Of a stretch of DNA of 64,000 nt, positions 48,992 through 61,117 are shown piece by piece; positions within the stretch are counted from its first letter, which is position 1, and every line of letters starts with the position of its first letter. The notes beneath the pieces were generated by a model, which saw only the letters and a program-made list of their open reading frames with translations, searched no databases and was not told the origin of the DNA. Source of the stretch: Albula goreensis (lineage: Eukaryota > Chordata > Actinopteri > Albuliformes > Albulidae). The stretch is taken from NCBI GenBank assembly GCA_022829145.1, contig CM040750.1:3663001-3727000 (forward strand), in the 5' to 3' direction. The translations under genes and the position numbers were made by a program.

Positions 48992-49422
48992 GTAGGCATA
49001 GGGTGCAGAAATAGGCCTACTTTGAGCATCTAAATAGCAAGATCAATCACTGATTATTGGACGGCATGGTTCCCAATGAACATAATTGATGTAAATTAAT
49101 GCGTTAGTGTAGTGTTTTTTTTATTTATTTTAAAAGATCACTATGCTTTGTATGGAAATATTCATTGAACAAGATTATAAATGATGAAAATATTATTGTA
49201 ATATAAGTCCTACAATATTATACAACAGTAGAATTGGAGAAAATGCAATAACCATTTGTATAATGTCAGCACTCGAATGTGCATGAGTGTGCGTAGAATC
49301 TGTTCTTACCTAAGAACAAATCCCAAATAAGAAAACATTGGTGAATGTCAGAATCTTCGTGAAAACTACATAAGTGGGTTTTAAGGAGAAAATTCTTCTT
49401 AAGAATGGTCGATGAATGAGCC

Positions 49423-51440
49423 AGTGTTCTATATTTGTCACATGCACAGAGATACAAATAAAACATGCAGTGAAATGAAGGGGATGCTCAGTTATGTGTA
49501 ATAATATAATAAGATAAAATCACTAGTGCAAATCTTAAAGTTAAGTAAAAAAAACCTATATTCATAAATGTAAATCTGTGTCCATACAAAGTATTTACAG
49601 TTAAAGTGACCTGGTGTGCAAAGTGACAGTGCAGAAACAAAACAATATGCACAGTATTGCAAGTGTTCATTTATGTGAGGAAGTTTTGTTAAAGTGAAGA
49701 GTGTGTGTTGAGGATCTGGATGGCCTGAAAGTCCTGAAACTCCAGTCTTTCAATTTTGGCCATGTGACTGCAGAGGCGTCTGCCTGACCTCAGTAGTCTA
49801 AGCAGTCCATTCTTGGGGTGTGAAGTGTCTTATCATGATGTTTTTGGCCCTCATCCTCAGCCTTCTGGTGTAGGTGTCCTGCAGGGTGGGAAGAGGTGTT
49901 CTGGTGGTGTGTTCAGCTGAACTTACCACTCTCTGCAGGGCACCGCGGCTGTGGGCAGAGCAGTTCCCGCACGAGGCGGTGATACTGCCCATCAGGACAC
50001 CCTCCACAGCCGAGGAATAGAAGGTCTTCCGGATGTAGGGTGAGACCTTGAATTTCAACAGCTGACGGAGGAAGTAGAGCCTCTGTCTGGATTTTTTTAA
50101 TGTGTGCTGGGTGTGAAGATTCCAGATGAGGTCCTCAGTGATGTGTACTCTGAGGTATTCAAAACTGGAGACCCTCTCCACAGGTTCTCCATTGATCTGT
50201 AATGGTGTGTATCTGCTGACCTGCTGTCTCCAAAAGTCCACCACCATTTCCTTCATCTTGCTGTCGTTCAGGGTCAGGTTGTCGGACTGACACCACTGTG
50301 CAAGGTCTTCTTCTTAGTTCAGGTAGGCCTGTTGGTCATCATTGATGATTAGGCCTGTCACCACTATGTCATCTGCAAATTTGATGATGGGTGTGGAGTT
50401 ATCAGGGGCTTTGCAGTCATGGGTACAGATGTTATACAGCAGGGGCTCAAGATGCAGCCTTGGAGAGCACCTTTGCTGAGAGTTGGTGATGTTGAATGCT
50501 GAACTGTAGTCAATGAACTGGGCAGGGATGAGTAGATGAAGTCCTTCACCAGCCTCTCGAAGCTCTTCATCACCACTGATGTCCGGGCAACTGGGCTGTT
50601 ATTCTTTGGCACAGGGATGATGATGGACCGCTTTAAGCATGAGGGAACGATGGCTTAGGCCAAGGGTGTGTTGAAGATGTTTGTAAACAAAGGGGCTAGC
50701 TGGTTAGCGCTTTCAGGACCCGGCCAGAGATGCCATCGAATCCAGCACTTACCTCCTGACGACCTTCCTCATGTTGCTCTCAGTGAGAGAATGGGGGTTC
50801 CCCGGTGATGGCAGCATTCTCAGCAGCTACTATGGCCAGAGGGCTGTTGTTAGCGCCATTAGCCATAAACGAAGTTCAGTTTATCAGCTAGGGAGGTATC
50901 CACTCTCATCACAGAGAGGGACTTGATAGTCCATAGTCCATTCCACATTCGAGCAGAGTCGCTTTCTTTGAAGTCAGCTTCCACTTTGCCTCTGTATAGC
51001 CGCTTAGCCTGTTTGTTGGTCTTTCGCAGGCCATAAGCCACTGCCTTGTATCATATCACCCGAAATCAGCCCTGCATTGTAAGCAGTGGTGCGTGCTGTT
51101 AAAGCCGATCATACAGCTTTGTCAACCCATGGTTACTGGTTCGGGAAGATCTTGATCTTGACAGTCAGGATGACAGCATCAATTAGCAGACTGATGTAGC
51201 TCACTGCTACCTCCATAAACTCACTGATGTTAGCCAAGGTCAAGCGGAACATCTCATAGTTGGTGTCACAGAGAGCAGATCTTAGCGTGGCTTCCGATTG
51301 GTCAGTCCAACACTTGTCAATGAAGCAGACTCCTCTGCCTTTGGACTTGCCGGACTTCTCCATTCTATCCATACAGACAGTATAGAAGAACTCCACTGGT
51401 GTAACCGTGTGGTGTAGTACAAGGGGAGTCAACCATGTTT
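49423..51440 (-). mobile_element. L2-like LINE, 5'-truncated
   Basis: Minus-strand non-LTR retrotransposon abutting the Harbinger right end. Its 3' end reads gcatgtgacaaatata, close to the GTGACAAATAAA ending common in fish L2 elements. The body covers the end of the endonuclease/linker region, the reverse transcriptase, and the C-terminal part. The 5' portion with the endonuclease core is missing. Confidence 0.8.
49798..51432 (-). pseudogene. L2-like ORF2: reverse transcriptase remnant
   Basis: In order on the minus strand: a linker region (51432-51133) with YISLLIDAVILTVKIKIFPN; a basic segment (51041-50859) with RKTNKQAKRLYRGKVE; RT motifs PVARTSVVMKSFERLV (about 50590) and GALQGCILSP (about 50460); and the catalytic FADD with flanking IIKFADDIVVTGLI (near 50360-50400). 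Last is a long C-terminal frame (50256-49798) with KEMVVDF, RVSSFEYLRVHI, QRLYFLRQL and GNCSAHSRGALQRVV, typical of L2. Several frameshifts separate the parts. The polymerase would copy element RNA at a nicked target, but this copy is dead. Confidence 0.85.
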
Positions 51441-54400
51441 TGAGTCAACATGCCATCTTAATGTAGTTTACTGTTTTTCTCCCAATAGTGAATTTTTTTT
51501 AACCATTCTATATTAAGCAGAGAGCAGGGATGCCTACAGTGAAAACATGTACTGACAATGTAAGAGGTGAAGTTTTTTTCTCAATTCATTTAGAAGTCTT
51601 ATCTAGTAGTTTAAATATTAGTAAGTGTAAATCATTAATAACTTAAATAATGAATAATTGGATGTGTTGTTAAGGCTGTTTTTAAATAAAAGTGTTCATG
51701 TAGGCTATTTGGAAAAATAAAATACAAATGAATAAAAATGTAAAAGCCTAGCTAGCTAATACAGAAGGTAGAAACATTTATTAATTTTCATTGCTTGTTT
51801 GCATAAATAATCATTCTATGATGAAATATTTCTTGTATCACATAACTCATACTTTTACAAAATCAATAAAGATTGTTAAAGGGAAATCAGATGTCAATGG
51901 TTCTCATCATTATTTTTTTCTGTGTCGTTCTTATAGACAATAATCTCGTATATGTATGATCATGTCATCTCATTCATGTAATATCAATGCAAAAATGACC
52001 CAATTCTTGAATCAAACTTATCGGCTTAAAATTCTTTGGAAATTATCCAATGTACTTCAAAAACTCATGAAACAAATTCATATTTTGTTTCTTAGATTTG
52101 TTAATGTTTCTGTTTCCTATTTGTCTTTGATGCTCTACTGCTTAGCCCTACTCCTCTCAGCTGTCCTCCCCAATTTTTGAGTCACCAGCTGCCACTGAGT
52201 GTTAGCAAACTCTTTTGCCTCATAGCACAAGAGTGACTACTCTAGTTAAGTAGTTCAGGTACCTTCATGATCTTCACAGGATCTACAGGACTTGGAGCTG
52301 TTGAGCAGTTTTGTGGTATAGTGATAGCACAGTTCAGCTGGTGGAGGGAGATGTGGCAGTTGCTAGGTATTCATGCTTTGTGTCAGTCACCTTCCTGAAT
52401 TCACAGAGAAAGTTGTAGGTTTGGGACAGGCCAAATGTTCATTGTTGGAACAAATCAGAGAAATAAATAGGGGAATAGAAGATAATATCTTTTGAAAGGT
52501 ACTTGCTGTTGGGTTATTTCATTAGAAAGTAAATATAAGGATTTGGTTAGAAAAATAAAGTTTCAGTTAGATATAAATATTTCAATATGATAGCCGTGTA
52601 AGGGTGTTATGTAGGTTTGTGCTGTGAACACCCCCACCAGGTACATTTATTGTGATTCTTATTGACTTTTACCTTTAAAGTTATTTCACATGCCAGTTAT
52701 ATGTGCTTAACCATAGTAACTTTTAAACCACAATTTGAAAGCAGTTTCGTAAGCAAAGTGACACATCAGTTCCTTGTTTTTGAAAGTGACTCATGCTGTA
52801 TTATTTTAATGTTCCTTTAGTTTTACTGTACATGTACTTTATTCTTCATTTTAGCAGCAGTTTTGTACAATATTGCCATGTACATTTACATGTAGCCACT
52901 AAAGACAGGTTTATCTTAGAATAACATGCATACAAAACAAAAATTCCGGCAGTGTTTATGACAGTGTATGACTATGCATTCATAGTCGACTGCACCATTG
53001 TTTGTGTTCGCGAGGAAACTACACATAATTCTATTATTCTCCTTATTACAATGGTTATGCGACACACTCTGCTGAAGGTAGATGACAGCTTCTGCAATGA
53101 GGCACAATAAATGATTTTGTTTAACCCCAAGTTGGGCACAGTGAAAGCCAAAAGGCAGTACTGTAAAATCAGTGAACCCATGACGGTAAAAGATGTTAAA
53201 GCTGGCAGTGGTTCCAGTCAGTCCAGAACAACTTTATGTGGCAAAGCTGCCCAATTGGAGGTGACATATGACAACTACGAACACAGCTGGCCTTCTCTGA
53301 TGTGACAGTGCTGTAATCCAATTTAGGCAATTGCCTGTAAGCCAAATGAGTTATTTTGGGCAACTGTGTTTGTTTGAATTTGTAGTAAACACTCTGAAAA
53401 AGCGTAATACATTGCTTAAATGAACTATAGACCATTTATACATCATGAAATGGAAAAAAATGTAATCAAATATAATACTAAATATATAGGTTTTTTTTTA
53501 ATTGTGGTGCAATACTACAGTTTCTTCATTTTAGGAGTGATGTACCCTGGATATAAAAACTATTTCAGTAAATTCCTCTGAACTGTTCATTGTTCCTGAG
53601 GACACAGTGAAAAATTTTGACTATGGTGGTGAAATGACAGCATGTGCCTCTCCAACATTCAGAAGCCACATTGTGGTGTATGTCTCATGATGTTAGCTGC
53701 TTCAAACACATAGATTTTAAAAAGACAAAATATCACTGAAAACTTACTTGGGCTTGGGTTTGCTTTTTTGTTTCTATATAAAAACATTGTTATAGTATAT
53801 CCAGCAGGGGATGACATTTTCGACTGGTCTCCAGGTCATTAAATTAGCTGGCCCAAGTTTTGTGGACCAAAATAATGTATTTTACAATTATTATAAAATC
53901 TGTATATGAAGGGAAACTTTGAATTGTCAAGCATCCACATTCTGGTTTTGGATTATTGGATTACTGAAAAAATAACTTTTATCCAGGAGTTTGCTACATT
54001 TCAGACCAGATTTGGCATTCTGATCATCTGTTCTCATTATCCAACATCCATAGACTGTAAATGTGTCCCCATTGGGGCATTTCTTGGACAAGCTGGCCTA
54101 TGTTGTGCACTTTGCGCAATGAATCTTGAAATGTTTTTGGTCCGAGTGTATAAAGAGCTGTGTTTGTCCACAATTTTGGAATCTGATGATAGGCACTGCA
54201 GATCATATTCGAGAGTCTCCTTAGACAAAAAAATTCTAGTCATTTACCTGTTTTAAAATTCTAAATGCCATTCATCATTTGAACACAAAGATGTTCCTGC
54301 AAATGGGTTAAACATGAACTGCAATCGTCTTCCCCACAACATCTGCACATCTGTGAGAACACTATTATTGTTCAATTGTAACAATTATGTTATTATTAAT

Positions 54401-54525
54401 AACATATCATAACAATAAACAATAATTGTTATTCTAGCCAGTCCTTGCTGTGGAGCTGTTATTTTGAGTGATGCATCTGCTCTCTCCTGACCATGTCATC
54501 AGAGAAGACATAGGTAGTTGTATGA
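51441..54525. other. Unannotated AT-rich sequence
   Basis: I recognise no gene or repeat. The longest frame, 53906-54256 (116 codons, plus), has no family features and its codon use is unremarkable for random AT-rich DNA. Confidence 0.45.
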
Positions 54526-54533
54526 ATTAGCTA

Positions 54534-55576
54534 TAAGAACATAGGAACATAAGAACATATTATGACAAGGACAGGCCATTCGGCCCAACCAAGCTCGCCA
54601 TTACATTATTTAAAGAGTATCAAAAACTTCATCAAGTCTGGACTTGAACACAGCAAGGGTCTCTGCCTCAACTACATGACTTGGCAACCCATTCCATGTA
54701 TTGATAACTCTTTGTGTGAAATAATACTTCCTTACATCGGTGCGGAACTTACTCTTAACTAGTTTCCATTCATGTCCCCTTGTCCTATAGACTGAACTCA
54801 CCTTAAAAAATGTATTGTAGTTAACCTTGTTGAGTCCCTTTATGAATTTAAAAACCTCTATTAAATCACCCCTTAGTCTCCTCTTGCTGAGTCTAAATAG
54901 GTTAAGTAACTTTAGTCTTGCCTCGTAGCTTTTATGTTTCATGCCAGGAACTAATTTAGTTGCCCTCCTTTGTACTTTTTCAAGAGCCTCGATATCTTTC
55001 TTATAGTGCGGTGCCCAGAACTGCACACAGTATTCCAAGTGTGGTCTAACGAAAGCATTGTATAATTTTAATATAACCTTCTTAGATTTATAATCAATAC
55101 TTTTGGCTATATATCCTAGCATCCTGTTGGCCTTTTTTACCGCTACAGCACACTGCCTAGATCCTGTTAGGCTTTGGTCAACTATTACTCCCAAGTCTTT
55201 TTCAAATTGAGCACAATCTAGTTTACTTCCTCCCATGAAGTAGTCTTGTCTAAGGTTCTTGTTTCCCACATGCAAGACTTTAAATTCAGTTAAGTTGAAT
55301 GTCATCTGCCAGGTATCTGCCCACATATGGATGCTGTTTAGGTCTTCTTGTATTACCTTAGTTGATTCCATACTATTTGCTAGACCCCCCAGTTTTGTGT
55401 CATCTGCAAATTTTACTATTTTACTACTAACCCCTGCATCAAGATCATTTATGTAAATAAGGAAAAGCAAAGGCCCCAACACCGATCCCTGCGGGACTCC
55501 ACTTCTCACAGGACCCTGCTCTGAAACAATTCCTCCAACAGTTACACTCTGCTTTAGTGTTAGGCCAAGGCTATAC
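54534..55576 (-). mobile_element. CR1-like LINE, 5'-truncated, with octamer tail
   Basis: The 3' end lies at low coordinates: after ggccattcggcccaaccaag on the plus strand comes taagaacataggaacataag, which on the minus strand is a run of TATGTTCT-type octamers. CR1 elements characteristically end in short 8-bp tail repeats. The body is the C-terminal half of the RT protein. The 8-mer attagcta occurs at 54526-54533 and 55577-55584, overlapping the truncation point; it may be a target duplication or chance. Confidence 0.82.
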
Positions 55577-55578
55577 AT
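54610..55578 (-). pseudogene. CR1-like reverse transcriptase, C-terminal 322 codons open
   Basis: This is the longest intact family-matching frame in the window after the Gypsy gag-protease. It begins inside the RT palm with GPVRSGVPQGSVLGPLLF (residues 22-39), then INDLDAG, and the catalytic FADDTKLGG (residues 57-65). The thumb and C-terminal region follow: HLEYCVQFWAPHYKKDIEAL, KVQRRATKLVPGMKH and RGDLIEVFKFIKGLNKVNYN. It ends with W-NGLPSHVVEAETLAVFKSR and a stop. It shows no frameshift, so the insertion is relatively young. The N-terminal RT and the endonuclease are missing because of 5' truncation, so it cannot move on its own. The decayed relative is at 38205-39900. Confidence 0.92.
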
Positions 55579-55654
55579 TAGCTAGCTGGTAGGTGTTTTT
55601 AGGAGTTGCATGTAGAACTAGCACAATTATTGATAGGCTACATAGCTCATATGT

Positions 55655-55960
55655 TCAATTAAATGCATTTTTATTTTGTATCACAGTTGTCACAAAGCAG
55701 CTTTACAATTGATCCTAGGCCTAAAACCCCCTCAGAGCGAGCCAAGGCAACAGTGGCAAGGAAAAACTCCCTGAAAATTGTGACTGTGCGTCTTCGCTCC
55801 TCCGTAGCAAACCACTGGGGATCCAAGCAACCTTTTAGGCTGTGTTGAGCGGTTATGCATCCAGCACGCTAGGGGCAAAATGGAAGAGATTATTTGCATA
55901 TGTTCAAGGGGACAGCTTTCAGCTTCAAGTCTGAAAAATGAAGAAGCCATGCTGTAATGC
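55655..55960 (-). repeat. Fish retroposon 3' end, family uncertain
   Basis: On the minus strand the sequence contains ggagtttttccttgccactg, then ttgccttggctcgctctga, then aattgtaaagctgctttgtg, ending in an A/T-rich tail. These phrases are familiar from abundant fish retroposon 3' regions. I cannot say which LINE or SINE it belongs to, or where it starts. Confidence 0.45.
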
Positions 55961-56088
55961 CAAGGACTTTTTTATCCCTCCCATATAGCCACATGGTTGG
56001 AGTGCCCCAACTCCAGAACATGCAGTCATAATGGCTGTGGCACCACCAATTGCACTTCCTGCCCTTCCTGCCTGTACAACAGCTGGTT

Positions 56089-57330
56089 TTAGTGAATGAA
56101 CCTCTCTGTCTCCAAAGCTGAAAACCCAGGTTGTGTCACCAATTCATTGTCTGCGAATTTAGCAAAACATGGCTTAAGTGTTTCATCTTCTTTCTGCAAG
56201 GGTACTAGATTTGGTTGAACTTCCCGCTTCACAGATGATGTCTTCAACCCCTTCCTCTGTCTGGTTAGTCTTTCCTTTAGGAAGCTCAATTGCACCAAGA
56301 AACCTCTCTTGCCGCCTCTACCATTTTTCCTGGACGTAAAAGCTTTAGCAGAAATGTCCTCATTAGCAAATGGCAGATGTGTGGGCTGTGACACATTCTC
56401 CTTGTTTCTAGCTTGAGCTGTAGTTACTGTGTAGCAAGTTTGGGTCTTCCCTAGCAATTCCAGCAACAAAGGACAATCCTGGCCCAACAAAATAGGTTTT
56501 GATAGCCCTTCTGCTAAGCCCACAGTGAGTCGATAGGTCTCACCACCAACCTCCACCTTAACATCAACTGTTGGATATGACTCGTCTCCCCCATTGACAC
56601 ATCTGATCTTAATATCTTCTTCATTCCACAGGTAAGCAGGGATCAGGCTCTTGTCGATTATGGTTTTCGATTTGCCACTATCAAGGAGAGCAGAGACCTC
56701 TGTACCATTGACCTTGACTTTCATTATCTGGGCCAAATCTGCACTTGCTAATTCTGCCTTGGGTCCTCTTCTTGCCGTCACCTTTGAGTCCACTAGTAGG
56801 GCAGCCTCAGATGCAGTTTTGGGAGCGCTTTTCTTGACCCAGGTGTGCACCTCTGGCCTCATCATCAGTAAGTACTGCTCCAGCACTAACGCCTCTGTAA
56901 TGTCCTTCACATCACGTTCCTCTGGCTTAATCCACTTGGAAAACAAATCTTTTATTCGGACATACAGTTCTTGTGATGTCTCACCCACCAACACTGTGGT
57001 ATCCCGGAACTGTTGATGATACCCTTCTAGGTTGATTTCATACATTTTGACAATGGCTTCTTTTACTTTGCGGTACTCCAAGGAGTCTTCGCTGCTCATT
57101 GCCACATTGACAGACCGTGCTTTACCAGTTAGGAGGGGAACCAGATGCACCACCCAGTCTTCTTGGCCACTGATAATCACTGGCCAGGCATTCAAATGTC
57201 ACCAGGAACTGTTTGATGTTGTCGGAGTCACTCAGTTTGAGTAACTTGGGTCTCTTTATAGCTGCTGTGGAATCAGGTTCTGGGGTGTTCAACAAAAGAA
57301 AAAAAATTGCAAAAACAGTCTTCACAGCTC
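56089..57330 (-). pseudogene. Ty3/Gypsy (Gmr1-like) gag and protease
   Basis: Gag forms the particle that packages element RNA, and the aspartic protease matures it. The first part (57325-57122) contains KRPKLLKLSDSDNIKQFLVT. A frameshift near 57172 leads into the 368-codon frame 57195-56089. Residues about 10-130 of that frame resemble the SCAN-like capsid region: WVVHLVPLLTGKARSV and RKVKEAIVKMYEINLEGYHQ. At residues about 160-180 VNGTEVSALLDSGKSKTIID has the retropepsin active site as DSG rather than the usual DTG. ILLGQDCPLLLELLG follows as the protease flap end. Integrase and RT are absent downstream, so the element is truncated near 56089. The LTR at 57388-57976 lies just upstream. Confidence 0.85.
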
Positions 57331-57387
57331 CATGTTGGAGTAAACCATCCCACTGCTGCCACCAAATTTTAGGGTAGGCCTAGCCAG

Positions 57388-57976
57388 TGTGTGGTGGAGG
57401 TAGCACAGAAAGAGAAAAACTGCCAAACCACCAGATATATACCTGAATACAATGAAAAAGGTATACAACATACACATTTCTATAAAAATCTAATTACAAA
57501 TCATAGAATATACAATCATTGTATCCTTGACATAAAATGACACAACATATGGACAGAATGCATAATTAATCCCCCCATTGAGGTTACATGGTCATGACTT
57601 GCCCCTTTAAGAGCCGCCACAAAATGAGCATGCCCCCTTTAACAGACATGGCGGTGACCAGATCAACATGCCACTGCAAGTCCAAACGGTTCAAATAAAA
57701 ACTTTGCGCAAATAAAATACATTGGAAATTGCGCATTTCCTTTGTCCTTGTTAAAAGCAATGTTTTGCATGCATTTAACAGAGCAGCTTCCTCACACATT
57801 CATTTAAGATCTCTCTGCATTCTCCATCCCTCTTCAGCCACTGTTTCCATAGAAAATTGTATAGTTAAATTATGCTGCATGTTTATGCAGTTCCTCTTTT
57901 GTATAGTTTATGGATGAGTGGTGTTTACAAAGCTTTTAGCAAAGGTGCAGTGTGACTACATGAATACTCCGTGACA
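57388..57976 (-). repeat. Putative 5' LTR of the Gypsy gag-protease copy
   Basis: On the minus strand it would start TGTCACGGAGTATTCATG and end CCACCACACA, placing it directly upstream of the gag leader, which contains tttggtggcagcagtgggat. The TG...CA borders and position suit an LTR. No second LTR remains, because the element is truncated at the other end, so the borders cannot be confirmed here. Confidence 0.45.
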
Positions 57977-60233
57977 CCCTATTCAGTGGATGAAGGCTGT
58001 TGACAGCACCAAATTTTTTCAGCAAAGTTTTTCAGGTGTAATTGTCCAGGTGATATTAAAGGTAGGTGGGGCATGATTCCTCACATAATGGTATGAAATG
58101 AAGTGTTCCCTCAACATTTTAAGGTAGGCTCAGTGCTGGTTAGTTAATTTAGGGTGCTTTTATTCGACATTCCCAACCCCTTGCAACTGTGCTCCTCTTG
58201 AAATTACATACTGTTATACCTGACCAAAATGTGAATTCACATGGCAGCTATTTTTTAAAGAGCCAAAACTAACTGAATGTGTCTGCATGGCAATGCACAA
58301 CATTATATTTTACAATCTGTGTCACATGAAGGTTTCTTACTTTATTGTTGGACTTCACAGTGTGATTATTTGTGTTTTGAGCAGATAGTGTGAGTAGGTG
58401 GAATTGTGGCCACCCTGCTCTCTAATTCTTAATCATGATCCTTTGGCATTCTATGTCCCTGTGACCCTTGTATAATCATGTTCATAATGTATTTTATGCA
58501 GGTGAGCTGCAGTTGGTTCAAGGCATAGTTTTAGAATTCATTTAAAAGTCTGAACCATAAGAAATCAGAAGACTTTTTTTACATGTGAAAGTAAACATAC
58601 TATGTGGAATTAGGATTTAGACCCTTTTGTATACTGTACATATGCACTCGAATGAAAGGAATTCAATCAGATGAGGAATGCATTCAGGACTGGATGCAGT
58701 CAAGAGCTAAGTAACATGAAGTATGCTCTGTTTCATCCAGTTTCACCCTGAATGTTTTTTTATAATAATCAATTCATTTTGCTCAATATTAATGTAATAG
58801 GACGGCAACATGCAGACATTTAATGATTATATGATTAAAAAAGGCCTTGTTCTGGGGAGATTTGGACCAAAAATAATCATCCTACCTACGTCATGGCCTC
58901 TTTTGGCAGTAAAAATCTTGATACCAAAACTTGCAGCACAGGAAGCATATTAGTAATCTTGGAGTTGAGTTTTGTTTAGTTTACATACTTTGGCATGGTG
59001 TATAATGTGAGACCACTGCTTTGCAGGCATCACTTTCCTGCCTTTATTCCATCTGAAGTTTTTTTTTTTTTTTTTGTCATTATCCACAGGCACGAGACTC
59101 ATTTCCACTGATATCACATTTTATAAAGGTGATATCTGTCACTGAATTGTGCATGTCAGTTCTGTTAATAGTACAAATGTAACAAAAGCAGTTAAAATTT
59201 ATTAAATACAATTCCTATAAGGAAAGACATCAAAGTACTTGTACCTTGCACTTGTATGGCATAAGTGTGCAGTAATAAATATGAACAGTCATCAATAAAG
59301 GCTGTGAAATAAAGACACACGTAATGACCAACATGGGTTCTAAAAAGATTTAGCAAGTGTTATGCTCAGTAAGTGGTTGAATCATAGTACACCTTTTACA
59401 AGTCAAGATTCCTCTGAGAAAGTGTATAAGCCACTGGTTTATTAGCAAAACTAATCTCCAAGTTAGTGAAGACTTATATCACAGAGTGTTGACCTGCTTA
59501 GGCTCACAATAACATGTTTATGAGCCTTACAGAGTATAGTGGGCCTGTATAGTGATTAAAGTGATCACAGGAAGTAGTGCATGAATGATGGCAGTGTTCA
59601 GAGCAGGACGTAGCACTTCCAGCTGTATAACCATGCACAGAAACGAGATGTGGGCGAGCATTTGCTGGCGATCATGAGCCATAACAGAAACACTGGCCTG
59701 TTAGTTTGGTGCATCTACTAGGAGGCAGCATGTATGATGTCATTGGTCATGTAAAAGATTACTACAACACACTGCCTGCAGGACTTCACACTTTTCACTT
59801 GTATCTATACTGTTCATCTTGCATGGTTAGCTATTATTTAGCATTCTATTGCTTTCTTAACGGAGGGGACATGTGAATTATTTTTATTTATTTAAAATTA
59901 TGTAAATAATTTAATTTTAATGGGTTTTCTCAGAAGTAAACAAGATGTAAGTATCCTCTATAGTGCTGACTATTATGATTATCTGTTTTATTAACTGAGG
60001 CACAAAATTGCCCTGAATTAGCACAATTAACAGTTTTGTAAAATATTGTATATGTGCAGAGGAAATTCAAAAAAAGGATTTCCTTACATCTCCACATAAT
60101 GTCTCTTTTTCTCTAAAACTCACTTTCACAAAGTCACACATACACAAACACACACAATGTACTTACAGGAATACACATTCACAAAAATACCTCAATGGTA
60201 GGGAAGGCTAACATGCTAGGCTTTCATTTCCTG
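57977..60233. other. Unannotated AT-rich sequence
   Basis: No gene is recognised. A T-run lies at 59061-59076. Confidence 0.4.
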
Positions 60234-60800
60234 GCACACAGACAGCAGTGTTCAGCTAGACAGAGAGGAGAGTTCAGTCAGACAGAGAGAAGTGTTCATT
60301 CGCAGACTGGCACACAGAGCAGCATTCAGCTAAACAAAGAGCAGAGAGCATTCAGGCAGACAGAGAACAGTATTTAGTCACATGGATAGTAGCATTTGGT
60401 CAGGCAAAGAGCAGTATTCAGGTACACAGACAGCAGTGTTCAGTCACATCAAGAGCAGTGTTCAGAGTGTGGTTCACAGACAGCAGTGTTCATTTAGACA
60501 GAGAGGAGTGTACAGTCAAACAGAGAACAGTGTTCAGTCACACAACAGCAGCATTTAGTCAGACAGAGAACAGTGTTCAGTGACACAACAGCAGCATTTA
60601 GTCAGACAAAGAGCAGCGTTCAGTCACAGTGTGTCAGACAGAGCAGTATTCAGGCACAATGTGGCACACAGAGTGCAGCGTTCAGTCACAATGTGGCAGA
60701 CAGAGATCAGCGTTAAGGCACAATGTGGCAGACAGAGATCAGCATTAATGCACAATGGGGCAGACAGAGAGCAGCATTCAGTCAGATTGTGGTGAGCCAT
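60234..60800 (+). repeat. Minisatellite, unit about 32 bp at its 3' end
   Basis: Repeated words cagacagagagcagcattca and gtcacaatgtgg recur throughout. Four units starting at 60676, 60708, 60740 and 60772 show an exact 32-bp spacing. Earlier units are more diverged and vary in length. Open frames through it reflect the repetition and are not evidence of a protein. Confidence 0.9.
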
Positions 60801-61117
60801 CTGCAGACAGAGGTACACAAAGACTGACAAAATGATGAGTCACCCCTAGATGGCAGCCACTGCACTACTGTTCCTGTGGGAGCCCTAATGCTTTCACCCT
60901 CACAGCCCCAGACCGAACCATCAAATGGATGTGAAAATGGATTTTTACCACTGATTCAGTGCAAAGCCCCTTTTTCTCTTTTATACCATCCCTTTCATCA
61001 TAAGCATGGATACATGTCCTTCTTCCTCAATCCTGGAGCCTGGCCCAGGCCCATTCACTTATCTCAACAAACTACCTCCCAGATCAGAGTCCCTATGCCA
61101 CTGGCCTGGGTTACCCT
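60801..61117. other. Unannotated sequence
   Basis: Nothing recognised between the minisatellite and the LTR. Confidence 0.4.

Larger units (their letters stand above)
45199..49422. mobile_element. PIF/Harbinger transposon, near full length, decayed
   Basis: The left end ggcctcattcaccaacatct and the inverse of the right end (ggctcattcatcgaccattc) form imperfect inverted repeats. Both subterminal regions contain several TTCTTAAG-like words. Inside are the two genes that define autonomous members: a Myb-like gene on the plus strand (45498-45980) and a HARBI1-type transposase on the minus strand (46810-48991), arranged convergently. Two younger DNA transposons sit within it (46173-46745 and 47927-48655). 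The expected 3-bp target duplication was not identified. Confidence 0.8.

Noticed and set aside
53906-54256. A 116-codon plus-strand frame
   Set aside because: It has no recognisable domain, no splice-site context, and overlapping frames of similar size on the minus strand. I treat it as chance.
56651-57016. A 121-codon plus-strand frame
   Set aside because: It is antisense to the Gypsy gag-protease frame on the minus strand.
60195-60795. Q/R-rich open frames
   Set aside because: They are produced by translation of the 32-bp minisatellite.
60234-60800. Possible CRISPR-like array of repeats and spacers
   Set aside because: Unit lengths vary and the supposed spacers are themselves related repeats. 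The surroundings are vertebrate DNA, so it is a minisatellite.
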